Part shown: positions 35,987 through 48,174 of the stretch, in pieces
Layout of the letters: each line of letters starts with the position of its first letter
Position numbering within the stretch: position 1 is the first letter of the stretch
Assembly (NCBI GenBank): GCA_004026145.2
Contig: CP034993.1
Location: forward strand, 12,837,290-12,901,289
Direction of reading: 5' to 3'
Length of the DNA: 64,000 nt
DNA from: Takifugu bimaculatus
Lineage: Eukaryota; Chordata; Actinopteri; Tetraodontiformes; Tetraodontidae
The notes under the pieces: generated by a model
What the model was told of the DNA's origin: nothing
Database searches by the model: none
Seen by the model: only the letters and a program-made list of their open reading frames with translations
Translations under genes and position numbers: made by a program

Positions 35987-38900
35987 TGTGTGCCCTGTGT
36001 CCTGGCCCACATAAACCCTGTCAGCATCAGTCAGCATCAGCTCTTCTTCATCCTGGGGGGTCTCAGACACACAACAGCAGGCTGTAAAACCAGCCTGTGG
36101 GCCTTGTTAACTGTTCCCTCACTACGGCAACTGGCTCCAGAGGACGGTCCCTCTCTGCCCGCTCTGAGCTGAGGTCGGCTCCTAATGGAATCGTTGTCTC
36201 TGAACGTGTTTTCGCGTCTCGCCACCCCAGGAACTCCTTTCCTGGATGTCTCGCCGTTGACCAGCTGCTGTTTGCTACCTTCACTTAATGACCTCACATG
36301 GGACGGTGCATTTTTGGCCAGTTTTACTGTAATTCTGATAAAACAATACGTCTGGATTGGCGCAATGAGATTCTTATCCACTTGAGATCACTTCAAATTC
36401 AATAAACCCTTTTCATAATCACTTTACAATAGCACTTTTTGGTCCAATGGAAAGCAAATAAACATCTTTCCGCACAGATGAAAGTTCACTAAAACACCCA
36501 AATACCTTTTCTATCTTATCTCAACATGGATTTGACAAGAACCCATCCCCGGGAGGGGCGGGGGGGGGGGGGGGGGGGGGGTGACCCATCAAAACCTTTC
36601 ATCTCTTCTATCAGGCATTACAAGATAGTTTTGTTTCCAACCAAACAAGATATCATCTCCCTCATCTCCGTGTGTGATTGATGTTGAAATCCAGCTCCTA
36701 TTGTTCTGCATCAGGACTCGAAGAGATCAGAATACCGCTGACGAATCCTCAAAGCACCGACCCCCCCCCGAGGGCCCGGGTAATGGCCGATGCCAGCGCC
36801 CATATGACGGCTGCCAGTTCTGCTGATGCAGACGGAGCGGAGATGCCTAACATGACCTTTAGTGAATGCCACATCACATCAGGCCTGGATGTCACCGGCT
36901 GACATTATGCCGGGGCATGAAAAGGCTGTTCTGCAGGGGAGACATGGTGACGAGCATCCCTCCCCCCCGGCGACAAACCTGAGGACGTGGTATAATTCTG
37001 ATTGACGTGAAGAGGGCTGGATGGGTTTGACTGGCAGGAGAGACCCGAGAGGTTTTTGGTTCTTTTTTGTTGTGGCGCTAGCGACTCCCTCCGACCGCCA
37101 TCATTATCCCAACCATCAAACAATTCTTGAAGCACATCAGAAATCCCTCCATAAAGTCGTAACAAGCGCCGCCTCTGTGCAACCGGTAGGCGCGCGGCTC
37201 TCGGAGGGGGGATCGTAGGTAACGCTTGGCGGCTAACGCTGAAGCGCTGGGCCGTGTAGGCAGGTCCTTGGCACCCTTTCAGAGGAGTTGGAGGACTATA
37301 AAACCTATTGGCTGCTGCCACACCTGTACCCCACCCTATCCCGCGGCCTGCTTCCTATTTAAAAGCATCACATGCAGGATATTAGTCAGGGTTTTTTGCC
37401 ATCTGTGAGGTAGGAGCGACCTCTGAAGCGGAGGAGGGGAGAGGGGAAAGTATGCGGGCCGCCGTTTGTTTTTTATTGGGGAAATAATGGCCTATTGAGA
37501 GGTTGGGTATTTAATGAGCAACATAATAGGCCCTGTACTAACACATCTGCTACGAGCAGAGTCATTTCCTTGGTTTTCAAAGGCTGCTGTTCTAGCCTTT
37601 AAAACAGCAAGTCCAGTTCCCTTTGACTTAGTCCTCCTATATATCTGTTTCATATTAATTGCTAAGACATAAAACACCAAGCATGCCGCCAGGCTTCAAA
37701 CCTCACCCAGAACATAAAGGTACACTTCCTCTCCTGGCCTGACCTCGAATATCTCACTGCCCAGTGTAATTCCAGCATCTTTCAATAACCCCCCCACTCT
37801 GCAATCAATTGTGTTTAATGTATTAAAGACACTTACCACAACCACCACAACCTTTGCCCCTTGCACAAATCGATGCCTCGTTACACCCCCTAATGATCAT
37901 TCATTGACTAATAAGATCTGTATCAACCTCTTGTGGAGCATTGATTGGCCTTTTGGCCTCTGCGGCGCGTCGACAACAGGAGGCGGCAGCTGCGAGTCCT
38001 CCGGAGTCGGATGATGAAAAAGCTCCTGGTGGGAATGGACAGAAATCCTAAACCCCAAATAGACTCATTCTGAAGCACCTCAGGCCAAAGTCCTTTTCTT
38101 CTGCCGGAGAAATCGATGGACATAACCTCTCTGACCACGGGTCAATCAGAACGCGAGCCCCCATTTTCTCACGCCCGGGCTCCTCGTTCCTTTTCTCTCT
38201 CATTTGCTCCAATAGTCTCTCCAATTGTTCCACCGGGTGCAGGCGTGGTTCAGCATCGGTGTCTCCAATCATCTCATCGACGCAGAGCGGACCCTGCAAC
38301 TTTGCGACGCCGTCCCCGTGACCACATTTTCCTTCTGGGGACCCGGGGGCAAAGATCGAACCCTGCCTCTGCCTAGTTCCATCCAATCAATGCGGCCCTC
38401 ATTGAGATGCATGGCTCAATGATCTTTGATAGCCAGTTGCAGATTGGAACGAGGTGGAGGAAGTTGGAAGAGCGTCCTCAGGTCCCAGCTGTTGATATGA
38501 GGCTACTTAAAAGTTAACTGATGAGGAGACGTGAAACTTCATAGAAACTGGATATGAAATGAAAGAGAAGGAAAGAACAGAAGAGCTGAGGAACCAAACA
38601 TTACACACCAGAAACCAATAAAGGCCTCAAAATCCTCCCGAAATGTGAACAAGCTTCACGACATTTGGGTCGCTCCGACATCTTCCTGCCGTCTGGCCGT
38701 CTGCTCGGATCAGGAAGTGACAGGGAGCGTCGCAGGAGTTCAACGGCGGCCTGTCAATCACCGGGATGCCTCGTCTGGAGCGAGATACTCGGAGATCCTT
38801 CACTTCTGTCAGCGCGCTGCAGGCGCACGGCTGTCAAACTCACTCCAGGTTGGTCGGATCTGACTGGAGGAGAGCGGGTTTATCTTTACGCATCCCAGGT

Positions 38901-40569
38901 GCAACTTTCGGAGAACGCAATCCTACGCAAAAGATAAGGGCCCTTCCCGACTCCGCGGCCATTTGCTGAAAGCAACAGCGGCCGTTTGATAAACGCCTTC
39001 CTTTGGATGTGATTAAGTAACTCATAAAGAAGCTGCTGAGAGGGTCGTATTTTGCGTAGCGTTTCAGTCGTTCCAGATATGTTTCATACACATGAGAGAG
39101 AGATAAAGAAGCCAATAAACACATGACGATCCCTCATTAGTCTAATTAGATCGACTCCCAACATACAGATCACCATTATTCAGGCCACTGATTAATACAC
39201 TTTAATGCTCGCTCTGTCTCTCTCTCTCTCTCTCTCTCTCATTATTCCACCTTCTTCTCATCACTTCACCCTCATTTTCTTTTCCCCGTTCCCTCTTTCT
39301 CTCAATTAGTGTTTAATAGGGAGAAAATGAGGCGACGGCTCTGTTGCTTTGTGAAGCACTCCACTTTTCTAAACAGCGCTGGACAAACAGAGTGTGCTGG
39401 GTTTACTGAGGAGTGTAATTAAAGCAGCGGCAGCGATTCTGCTGGCCTCCTCCATCCAGCAGAGCTCTGCTGTGTTCCACACTTCATTCCTCTGCCCAGA
39501 AAAGGGCCTTGGAAATAAAACGGCGAGCGGTCACACCTTCAGCGTTGCATCAAGCCCCCGACTCTGGAGCCAACTCTGACACATTCTGACGCACCGAACT
39601 TCACCAAACGTCACGCTGCCGCCTGGTTTCAGAAGAGTCGGGCAGAGGGAGTGAGCGGAAGGGTTCGCTTTATTTGACTCATTGCTGCTGTTGTCAGGTG
39701 CACGCGGCGCTTTATGAAGGCAAAGATGAAGTTTCCAGATGGTGTTTGGAGGTTTTTACACAGATGCTCGGCTGCACTTTCCTCAGAACACCAGCTCCGT
39801 CGTTTCTATCCAGATCAGCTCAGCCACAAAACAAAGAAAAGGCAGAAAGGTTTGGAAAAGGAAGATTTGGAAAGAGCAGAAAAATGTAAAATGCAGCTAC
39901 ATGAGATCAGATTAGGTCAACTTTTCCTAAAAGATGACCTAAAAGAAGGTTTATAAATCCTGGAAGTTTCATGTCCCTTTACATGCCGACAGCGGTCCGA
40001 TTCTTACCCACAAACCAAAAGAAACTCCAACCTTCACGTGTAAAATGTGACTGTTTTACATTATTGTCTTCACAAGTAAGCTTCACAAGAGATGTTAGCT
40101 CTTTTCTCAAGCGTTTTCATTGACTCAGTTTTCTGAAAACATTTCCAAGGAAATAACCCCAGAGAAAACCCATCTCCCAGCCAGCTCCTTCGAGTCTGAG
40201 AAAACGTAGACGTGAAGTGAGGAAGGACTTAATAGAAGTGTCCTTTAAATAGAATGAAAGAGAAAAATGCTTCGAAAAACTTTCTTCATTAAAATGTATT
40301 TGTATTTAATAGAAATAGTTTGCAAAATATTGTGTCCGTGTTGTTAAAATGTCAGAAATGATTTTATTTTGAGCAGATGAATCGCTGCAGCACGTACACA
40401 CACACACACACACACGCACATATGATCCCATTTCTACATCACCCTAACTCCAACCTAAACACCTCAGCTTTAAAACCACCTTTAACCCTTGAAAATAGTC
40501 CTCTGAAGCTGAGGGGCCCAGCGAAATGGCCCCACTTCACAACTATAGCCCCACTTTGCTAGTATTTTG

Positions 40570-40628
<59 letters not shown>

Positions 40629-43600
40629 CCATAATACTGAGGAAAACACACTCTCACACACCTGTCCCACATACACGCAGGAGAGCGGCTCAAAGCGAAC
40701 AGAATGCTTCAAAGCTTTATTAAAGCCTTTGTTTTGTGGAGGCAGAACATTATCACCTCACAGGTGCCCCCTCCCCTTCAGATAAGATCTGATACTGTCA
40801 GAAAGTGCGCTGACTGCTGCTGGTAGAGGAGCAACAGAAGCACCTGGAGGTGCGTGATCCACCTGTGTTTGGGTTAGTCACACTTCCTAAAGGATGTTAT
40901 TGCGTCTGCCTGGATGGAACGCTCAGAACAGGTGAGCGCGGTTTGGGTTGGGAACAGTGGAAGGACACGGCTGGTTGGGAGGCTTATCTGCAGTAACAGA
41001 GCGGTAAAAGGCAGAGCAGCGCTTCAAGCCATGAACGAAGAGGATGACTCCTTTGTTCAGGTGAAAGAAAACCACATCATAAATAGAAAAATAGAAAGAT
41101 TTAATATAAATTTAGAAACAGGTTATTACCCTAAAGGTAATGAAGCTTTAGGGTCACCCTGCCCGAGCAGAGGAGCACCTCTAGTGATTAGAACGTTTTA
41201 ATATTGGTATGCTGTGGATTTTAACTTAAAGCATTTGACTGCATGGATGAACATACTTCTGTATAATTATGAACATTAGCTAAAACAGCTTTTCCCAGAT
41301 TTTCTCATTTTCTGGCTCATTTTTTTTCAACTTTATTACAAAGTGGAATGTGAGTAAACACTGAGCTGCGTTTCTGAGGAATTTAAAATACTCAACTTTT
41401 AGTACAGAAATGTGAGTTGTATTGTCCTTTTTTGGCACATTTGTGTAAATTCTCATTTTTTTCCCACTATATATTGATCTTTAGTTCTTAATCTACTTAT
41501 TATCGACAGATGTTGGCTTTTTTGTTTTTTTGTGCAACTTACACCCCATGGCTGGCGTCAAAACCAGGGCTCCATCAGGAGGAGGGGGGTCTATCTCACT
41601 GCTGTAAGCAGACTCGATATCAAAAATCTTTCTAATCCCGCAGTTTGAAACCTTTTGTGTGGGAACAAAAACATTTGTTTTATGCTGACTGTATAATAAA
41701 TCATGTTTTTACAGTTTGGGGATAAAAGACATGGTAGAACTTGCTGCCTGCGGTATCCCAGCAGCACTTTGGCTCTAACTCCTTAACCTTGGAACCTAGT
41801 GGAAGGATACATCGATAAACAGAGCTGTGGCCCCGTACACGCACCGGTTCAGCTGTGAAAGCGCAAATGCGCCCATACGCTGCGGCGTAGCCGTGGTGAG
41901 AGCAGCGCACTGTGAGCGCAGTCGATACGCCCCCCCGATCTTCTCTGTCAGCAGACAAAGCAGAACAAAGAGGCCTGTGGGAGCACCAGTGGGGATAGAT
42001 CTTCTCCTCTGTGTTCTCGCTCAGCAGGGTCACACAGTTCAATCACCTCTACTTGACTGATCAGGACCTGGGCCGCTGCCCTGTTTGAGACCGGACCCCC
42101 TTCAAGGTCCAGGACCCCCAAACCAGCCCACAATCCACCAGACATAGAATCACAGATTTTGTTCATCATCATCTTTGATTAAACCCCAGCAATATGGCTG
42201 AAAATATCACTTCCACTGCTCACAAAGCATTAAAACACTGGAAATGAAACTATTACATGAAATCAGAGTGAGATAATTCTACTGTGCAACAAGATATTAA
42301 CAGGGAAGACACACTGCAAAGCAGTCATAGCCAGAATAAAGAGAATTTTTCACGTTTTAAGCCACTTTTTCCGCTTCACTAACCAGAAATAACTGACTTA
42401 CAATTCAAGTAACAACAGTTTCAAGATGCAGTGGGCTGAAACTTTACAAAAACTCTAAAAACAGATACATTTCCATAGCTGTAGGTACCGGACAACATTC
42501 TAAACTCTGCATTTCATAGATGTAATGACGGAAGGCTGCTGTATCTCCTCTCCTCTGGGATGTTGTAGTAGCGCAGTCCCTTCGTGTGCTATGCCGGTGA
42601 CATTAGCATTGAAACAATCGGCAGCGTGCGGCCAACAATCACTCAATGATTGATTTATAATTGCACTAATGGGGTCGCGGCTGAGACAATGGGATGTGTA
42701 AGGCAGAGTCCCTGCTCTCACTCAGCCTCACGGCCTCTCAGCGGGCCTGCCGTGCGCTGCATGTGTGGTCTGCAGAGACAATTAGGGCCATCTCCATGCT
42801 AATAGCAGCCTGTAATGGATACTGCTGAGCCTGCCAGCCGCTCTGTGTGTTTGCATATGCATGCATGCATGTGGGTGACGGAATTTTTGCATACGCGCAT
42901 TTCCTTTAGTGTGAGGGTCTTCCTGTGTGTGCTCATGCCTGCCCAAGCAGCAGCCTCCTCTCCACCGAGGTAAACCCCCACCAGTCCTCTTAGCTCAGCT
43001 CTAACCCTGATCCACGGCCACTCATTAGCACCACAATAAAGCCCTGAGACGACACATAAAAGGTTATATACTGCTGGACTGCTGTTTTCCTATCAATTAT
43101 CCGGCCCCTGATTTATGGCCCTGGCCGATGCTATTCTCAGAGGAGAATTAGAGGAGTGTTTACACCCCAAGCACGGTGAGGTGAGGGGTCAATCCCGGCA
43201 AACTTTGACCTTTAAGGCAGCCGCGAACGGGCGGATGAATCGATCAGATGATCTTTATTAGAGTGCACGCCTGAGTAATCCATGCTGTTCCCTGCTGACG
43301 TGACACAAGCATGTGTTCATACAAGCACTAAAATGCTGCTGCTTCCTCCCCAGCCATATATGTTATTTACAGTTTCATGTGCACCGTGCGCTGACTCAAG
43401 CGCAGCACGTGCGCAGACTCCAGTAAGGGGCCACAGAGGGCACAAATGCTAAATTTGAATGGTTACAAACACGATTTCACTGTATATGACCAGAGAAAGC
43501 TGCTGCCAAACACAGTGAATGATGATGTTGTGTTGTCAAGGTAAAGAGATCACGTCTGACATGCATTTGACATGTGGGCAATTATCAATCTGTTCCACAG

Positions 43601-46600
43601 CTGTAAGACCTGCAGTAACGCGAGTGGCGTCCTCCAACAAGGAGGCAATAACGTGGAGGCAGAATCCCATAGACGTGCGTGAGTTCCTGGCGGCTATTCG
43701 AGCGTGCGGGAGCGGTGTGGTCTCTGCCGCGTGTCCCTGTTGCCCCTCAGCAGCATATTTAACCTCAACGTTTGGTCTTCCTGCCCTCTTTATCGGCCTG
43801 ACTGATTTGTTAGGCTCCGGGGACGGAGAGGAGGATGTGTGTATGTGTGTGGGGGGGACTAGGGGGTTAAAGGCAGATTTCTGCAGATTGAATCAGGCAC
43901 AAACACACACACACACACACAGAGTGAGTCTTTGATGTGAGATCAGAGGCAGCAGTGATGCAAGTCCATCAGGTGTGTGAAGAGAGAGATTGAAGGATGG
44001 CTGGAAAGAAAGGCCGTCTCTGTTAAAACAAGGCAGTTCTTTCAACAACCCCTTCGTCCTGCACTCATTATGACCCTCTCTCTCTCTCTCTGTCTCTCTT
44101 TATCTCTCTCTCCCCCTTTCTCTCTCTCCCTCTCTCAAAGTGGCGCTGTTGGTGTGGGCCAATCACAGCAGGTGGTGGAGGCTGAAGATGTGTTATGACT
44201 GTTGCATCAGCAGAACATTCTGTTGAATGTCTAACAGGTGTTGATGGTCACTGCAAAAAGATCCTCACACACACACACACACACACACACACGAGCGCAT
44301 ACGGCCTGCCGCCAGACTCACAGCATTCCTGTCTCCTGCGAGCCGTGTGGTCCCCCAGTCTGACGCTGCAGAACACACACCGATCTGCACGCTGCATTCA
44401 CAAACACACCATCTTGCGTAAAACTGAGAGGAAAACACTTCCCTCGCTCCCAAAATCACGAGATGAAGGGATGGAGCAGGGAAAGGAGCCGGGAAGCCTC
44501 TCCCCTCCTGCCAGGATGAAAGCCTCTTTTACTTGGTGGAACTTTGGAAGAACAAACTGGGATCACAACAGGAGGAGGAACCGTCGACCGCAGCGTGCCC
44601 TCACATCAAACAGAGCCGCCATTAATACTGCAAGGCTTCCTCCACGACGGTGTGAAATCACGAGCCAGACCGCCCATGTGGTCAGTGTGGGAGCGCAGGC
44701 TGACGTAAAAACAGTCCGAGTGAAATCCACCGCACACGCTGCAGCGCTGAGTTTACTCTTATAACCATGTAATAAGCAGCAAAGTCTTCTCTGAGGCCTC
44801 AGATGAGTGACTGATAACATCTGTGTGCGTGTACGTGTGGGTGGTGGTGTCGGGGGGGGGGCACATCCTCCGGGTCCACCTGATCAGCAGCCCTGGGAAT
44901 TATAGCGGCAGCAACCGCTATATGTGTATGCATGAGTATCGAGTGGCTGCCATCGATCTCCTGTAGTCTGGTGGTGGGACGTAAACAGGGTGTCTTTCAA
45001 CAGGAAGCTGCCGTCAATACGAGCTGGCGCTGAAGACCACCACACGGAACGCACGCAACAACCCCCCCCCCCCTTATTAAACCAGCGTGTGACAGTACCA
45101 AAGTATTAGATGTGCCAGCATAAACAAATACGCAAAAAACCTATAGTTTTTGTAGCTTTATTGACTGTAATCTAACGACAGCCGCCTCACATCACAACCT
45201 GTCACATCACTCAATCACATCTGACCACTTTCTTGATGTAAACACATAAACAGTCTGTAATGCTGATCGGGGTACTGATTACAGGATCAACAGAGTATTA
45301 ATGCTCAACCAGAGGGTGCAGCAATACACACTTTTATCTCAAAAACTCGACATTCCGCCATCTTAGCCACACAAAGTCAAACTGGAACGTAGGATGCGTC
45401 CCAGTATGGGATGGATTAAACTGGTTTTGCAAATATTGCAGTGTGAGAGTGAGAAGAAGGTGACCGCAGCAGCAGATGTGGACGGACAGGAGAATTGGAA
45501 GGGTGTGGCAGGTTTTTGTCAAACTGGTCCCAGGAGCCAACCTCTGCTTAGTTGGACAGAGGGCGACTGTGTTCCTCCTACTGTTCCGACTGGAGATTTT
45601 GGCGCGTTACAAGTGTCACGGCGCGGGGGCTCCCGAGCATCTGGGCCCAGTTATCACAGGTCTCGCTTTATTTTGACGCCACACACACATACACGCGGCT
45701 CAGTCAGCATCTGGCCGCGGTGTGTTTTGTCAGTTTCCCCTCGTGTTTATGTGTCTGCTTTAGCTGGAGTTCAGACCCGGAGCGAGAAGCATCTTCCTGA
45801 GGAAAACAAGCACGACTCGCTCCAGTGAGGACATCTGCCCTTTGAAAACCAGCCCGGCTGTTTGAACAGCTGTCAGAACACGACGCCTATGTCAGACCTT
45901 CCCCGATAGCACGGGAGCAGGTCGACAGGGGACGGACGGGCGATGATACACTGTCGCAATAAGGCGCCCCACGTCTGCGGGAAGAGGAGCTGCTGTGAAC
46001 ACCTGAGCTCAGTGGCAAAATGTGGTTCCAAAAGTGAGACGGATCTGTTTGGGATTTAATCTGACATCAGTGAGCGATCACACAAACATAACAGCAGTAT
46101 TTGAAAGCATGAAGGCGGGCACGCTGCTCGTAACCCCAGAAGATTCCAGGCTCAACGGTGGCGGCTTCTGAAAGTGACTGTCTGTTGCTCAGTCGAGAGG
46201 AACAAGTGTGTGTCAGGAGAGCGCTCGCGGCGCCGCGGCGCTAAAGCTCTTCCTTTGCTTGGGCTCCGCGCTAATTGGATGGAGCCGGAAAAGAGCCGGG
46301 ACGGAATCGGGACGCTCGACGTCCTGCTCCGCCATCTTTTAGTCCCTGTCAACGTCCCCCGCAAATGAGATTCACAAAATTTAGGAGGTGAAGGGAGCGT
46401 GCACGCCCGAGCGCGCAGAGGGAACACTGTCAGACAGACACACCTCTCGTTCCATTTCTGTCCTTATTAAAATTCCATATTGAGATTCCTTCCCGCCACT
46501 CAGCCTCCCTGGCCCTGTCACTCAGCCACCAGCCAGCAAGTTTCACAAACACACACACACACAAACACACACAAACACACAAACTTTTCTTAAAACAACT

Positions 46601-48155
46601 TGTCCCTGTTTCAGCCCTTTAAGCGTGGGATGAAAGGCTCCTTTAGGTGATGTATATGAGCGTCTGCATCGGTGTCTCCCCCTCCTGTCTTCGCCATCTC
46701 TGGCGCCACCCGTTTCTCATTGTCATTATTTTCAACGGTGTCCCCCTCTGATCTGCCGAGCCTTTGGGTGCTCGCTCTCTCTCTCCCGCTCTCTCTCTCT
46801 CTTTCGTTCTCTGGTCCCTTTCATCTGTCAGGCGCTCCCCTTGGCGACCGCCGCTGAGGGAGTTTGATTTTCCCATCATGCCTAGCATTGCCTCCCTGAC
46901 TCCCGGCATCGTATCCACCCCTCCCCGCAAGGCGAGCGTCGTGCCCCCGCATTGTCGGGCAATTATCCCGGGGAGTAATGAGGAGCGTCTCTCCCTCGGC
47001 GGCGCTGACTGACACCTCTCCCACTCATTTGTCAACAAATCAGACGGCTGGTGTGGGCAGCCATATTGAGCTGAGGGTTGTCGCTGTGAAGCTCAGGCTG
47101 AGGCGCATCGCCGCATTTCTCCCTCCCTCTCTCTCTCTCTCCTTCTCTCCATCCCTTCCTCTGTATCTCAGCCACCTCATTATCTCTGACAGGGTGTCAT
47201 TCGTCGCGACTCGCACCCGTCCTCTTTCACCCCTCTACACGCTCCCATGTATTTGTGTTCCTCAACTATCAGGAAAAGTCTGACTTTCAGCGGGCCTAAT
47301 GGCCATGTGGAGCTAACGATCGCTAACCTGAACAAGTGACGCCTTTCATTTGTTTGTGTCCATCGCAGCCCGGACAACTAGAGACAAATATTTGGAATAA
47401 ATTTTTGCTCCGAAGGGGATTTTTTTGTTTTGGTCGCCAAGAGCTGATACAGCTGTAGAGCACTTAAATGTCATTTTAAGGCAAGTAAAGTCTCTGATAT
47501 GCTGATTAAGAGCTCTGTTCCTTGGGCCAGTGGAACCAGAGTCAGGTGTTAATCTGTACTCACTGTGCTCTTTGCGCTCCTCCGGACTTGACGAAGCCTC
47601 TCCGTCAGACAGCAGGCCAGACATGGAGAAGAGCTTCCTCCCTGAGTCTTCCCCAGCTTTGAGGGAGCCTGCTGGGGAGCCAAAGTCAAACTCCTTCCCC
47701 TCCACCTCTGGAAAGCAGCTTTTCAGCCTCTTGGCGGGGCTGAAGGCCGACTGGTAAAGCCCAGACTCGCGTTCTTCCTGTGGTGAGGAGAAAGGCCGGA
47801 AAGCGCCAATGCCGCTGTGGTTGAGCATGCTGAGAGTGGTGCTGTCCAAGTTTGGTGGGGTGAACTGGGGATGGAGGTGGAGCAGGGACGCTGGGAAGTC
47901 TCGGGAGGGAAAGGCACCAGATATGGAGCCCTGGCGTTGATACATGGATGTGAAGGTGTACGAGGCTGAGGGGAAGGGAAGGTGAAGGTCTTTCTCCATG
48001 GAAACGGGGACACCGAAGGGCCTGGGAGCCTGGCAGGGGACGGAGGCATCCCGACCGGCCTCAGCAGTGGAGGCCAGGACCATCAGGGCAGGGGAGGCCA
48101 GAGGAGGTGGCAGGTAGGAGGGGCTGTCCATCTTGAAGGGGCGGTGAAGGTCCAT
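29000..48155 (-). CDS. rnf220: E3 ubiquitin-protein ligase RNF220 (C-terminal RING)
   Basis: RING-type E3 ligase; in other vertebrates it acts in Wnt/beta-catenin and Shh/Gli signalling and neural patterning. Coding exons in gene order: 47564-48155, 34483-34609, 33546-33588, 33348-33440, 33152-33194, 31829-31872, 31380-31461, 30999-31095, 30845-30904, 30689-30765, 30520-30604, 29831-29939, 29146-29220, 29000-29071. The total is 1599 bases, 532 aa; human RNF220 is about 566 aa. The N-terminus M-D-L-H-R-P-F-K-M and S-P-A-L-M-V-L-A-S-T-A-E-A match the family. The C-P-V-C-Q-V segment is the CxxC start of the middle conserved region, and a D-S-D-A-D-L-D-V-D-G-D-D stretch follows. The RING is C-L-I-C, then C-W-H-V-H-C-E-E-C, then C-P-Q-C, ending D-L-R-R-V-F-L. 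All phases agree. Whether this is the a or b teleost copy cannot be decided here. Confidence 0.95.
29831..29939 (-). CDS. rnf220: rnf220 coiled-coil/RING start exon with a (TG)n acceptor tract
   Basis: Encodes L-S-E-D-S-P-L-T-T-L-D-A-L-K, a short coiled coil (V-R-I-R-D-L-E-K-Q-L-S), then G-D-R-F-K-C-L-I-C-M, the first zinc-binding pair of the RING. The donor is ATG|GTGAGA. The acceptor AG (29940-29941) follows directly on about 24 TG units in place of a normal polypyrimidine tract. Confidence 0.93.
29943..29990. repeat. (CA)n microsatellite abutting an rnf220 splice acceptor
   Basis: About 24 CA units on the plus strand, continuing imperfectly to about 30000. In the rnf220 pre-mRNA it is (UG)n ending at the acceptor of exon 29831-29939. 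Confidence 0.97.
30689..30765 (-). CDS. rnf220: rnf220 exon starting in a CAG/poly-Ser repeat
   Basis: Encodes about seven Ser, then T-A-V-S-D-S-R-L-K-P-E-F-S-K-W-S-N-E, matching the family's R-I-T-P-E-F-S-K-W region. The acceptor lies at the first of eight consecutive CAG triplets, each of which could serve as an in-frame acceptor. Confidence 0.88.
31700..31815. repeat. Degenerate copy of a dispersed teleost repeat
   Basis: Contains GGACAGAACCCACACGGACA, then AAGAACTTGCAAACTCTG and CTTGAACCCAGAACCTTCTG. This is the 3' part of a widespread fish repeat recognised by its phrases about cases of 'acggggagaacatgcaaact' and 'gaaccaggaccttct' type. It lies in an rnf220 intron (31462-31828). Confidence 0.5.
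31873..33151 (-). other. rnf220 intron of 1.28 kb, no exon recognised
   Basis: Contains a CTC-rich stretch at about 32445-32478 and a G-rich run near 32968-32987. No coding signal fits the rnf220 phase. Confidence 0.55.
33589..34482 (-). other. rnf220 intron with dispersed-repeat copy and CA/GT tracts
   Basis: Holds a copy of the CA-tailed dispersed repeat (33846-34039) and a (GT)n tract at about 34158-34187. Nothing coding is seen. Confidence 0.6.
33846..34039 (+). repeat. CA-tailed dispersed repeat, copy 1
   Basis: Reads AAACCTTAAAACC, then GAAGTTGTGGGGACCAGGCA, AAATGTCCTCACTTTGCT, and ends in (CA)n from about 33994. It aligns by eye with copies at 40427-40626 and 51149-51310. Confidence 0.7.
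35378..35421. repeat. (TC)n(AC)n compound microsatellite
   Basis: About 10 TC units followed directly by about 12 CA units. Confidence 0.95.
35756..35811. repeat. Imperfect (GT)n microsatellite
   Basis: GT tract with single-base interruptions (TGCGTG, TCTGTG, GGGTGTG). Confidence 0.93.
35893..35992. repeat. Compound (CCCA)(ACGC)(CA)n repeat ending in a CA/GT palindrome
   Basis: CCCACCCA units, then about seven ACGC units, then about 22 CA units, ending CACACGTGTGTGTG. The inverted CA/GT end could form a small hairpin. Confidence 0.95.
36560..36581. repeat. Poly-G run of 22
   Basis: Uninterrupted run of G preceded by GGGAGGGGC. It could form a G-quadruplex and its length may be an assembly estimate. 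Confidence 0.95.
39211..39240. repeat. (CT)n microsatellite
   Basis: About 15 CT units. Confidence 0.93.
40427..40626 (+). repeat. CA-tailed dispersed repeat, copy 2
   Basis: CACCCTAACTCCAACCTAAA, then CCTCTGAAGCTGAGGGGCCC, AGCGAAATGGCCCCACTT, CCCCACTTTGCTAGTATTTT, then (CA)n from 40571 to 40626. Same family as 33846-34039. Confidence 0.7.
42500..43330. promoter_or_regulatory. Candidate intronic enhancer region
   Basis: Non-repetitive stretch in the rnf220 intron with a HOX/PBX-type double site TGATTGATTTAT at 42647-42658, followed by TAATTGCACTAAT, and later TCAATTATC and TTTATTAG motifs. There is no ORF. Motif density is suggestive only; conservation across fish would decide it. Confidence 0.25.
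44079..44136. repeat. (CT)n-rich tract
   Basis: Imperfect CT repeat with TGTC, TTTAT and CCCC interruptions. Confidence 0.9.
44267..44292. repeat. (CA)n microsatellite
   Basis: About 13 CA units. Confidence 0.93.
47564..48155 (-). CDS. rnf220: rnf220 first coding exon (N-terminal 197 residues)
   Basis: ATG at 48155-48153. It encodes the conserved RNF220 N-terminal region: a Pro/Ser/Ala-rich, mostly disordered segment with F-P-S-R-D-F-P-A-S-L-L-H-L-H-P-Q-F, M-L-N-H-S-G-I-G-A-F-R-P-F and Q-S-A-F-S-P-A-K-R-L-K-S-C. It ends at H-S with donor A|GTGAGTAC after 47564. The exon starts at 48174, giving a 19-base 5' UTR part after acceptor CCTCAG. The start context has T at -3 and G at +4. Confidence 0.95.
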
Positions 48156-48174
48156 TCACCTCCCAATAGTGGTC

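Larger units (their letters stand above)
34610..47563 (-). other. rnf220: rnf220 13-kb intron: no exon, many simple repeats, candidate regulatory DNA
   Basis: Between the first coding exon and the C-P-V-C exon. I found no rnf220-phase exon and no convincing ORF. It contains CA, GT, CT and poly-G tracts listed separately. Long non-repetitive stretches carry homeodomain-like and TGATTTAT-type motifs, for example 42500-43330, 36640-37480 and 46670-47240. Conservation cannot be judged from one sequence, so regulatory function is inference. Confidence 0.6.

Noticed and set aside
46643..47038. 131-codon minus-strand frame in the rnf220 intron
   Set aside because: Arg/Glu-rich translation of CT-repeat-containing DNA. 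No phase-compatible splice sites connect it to rnf220.
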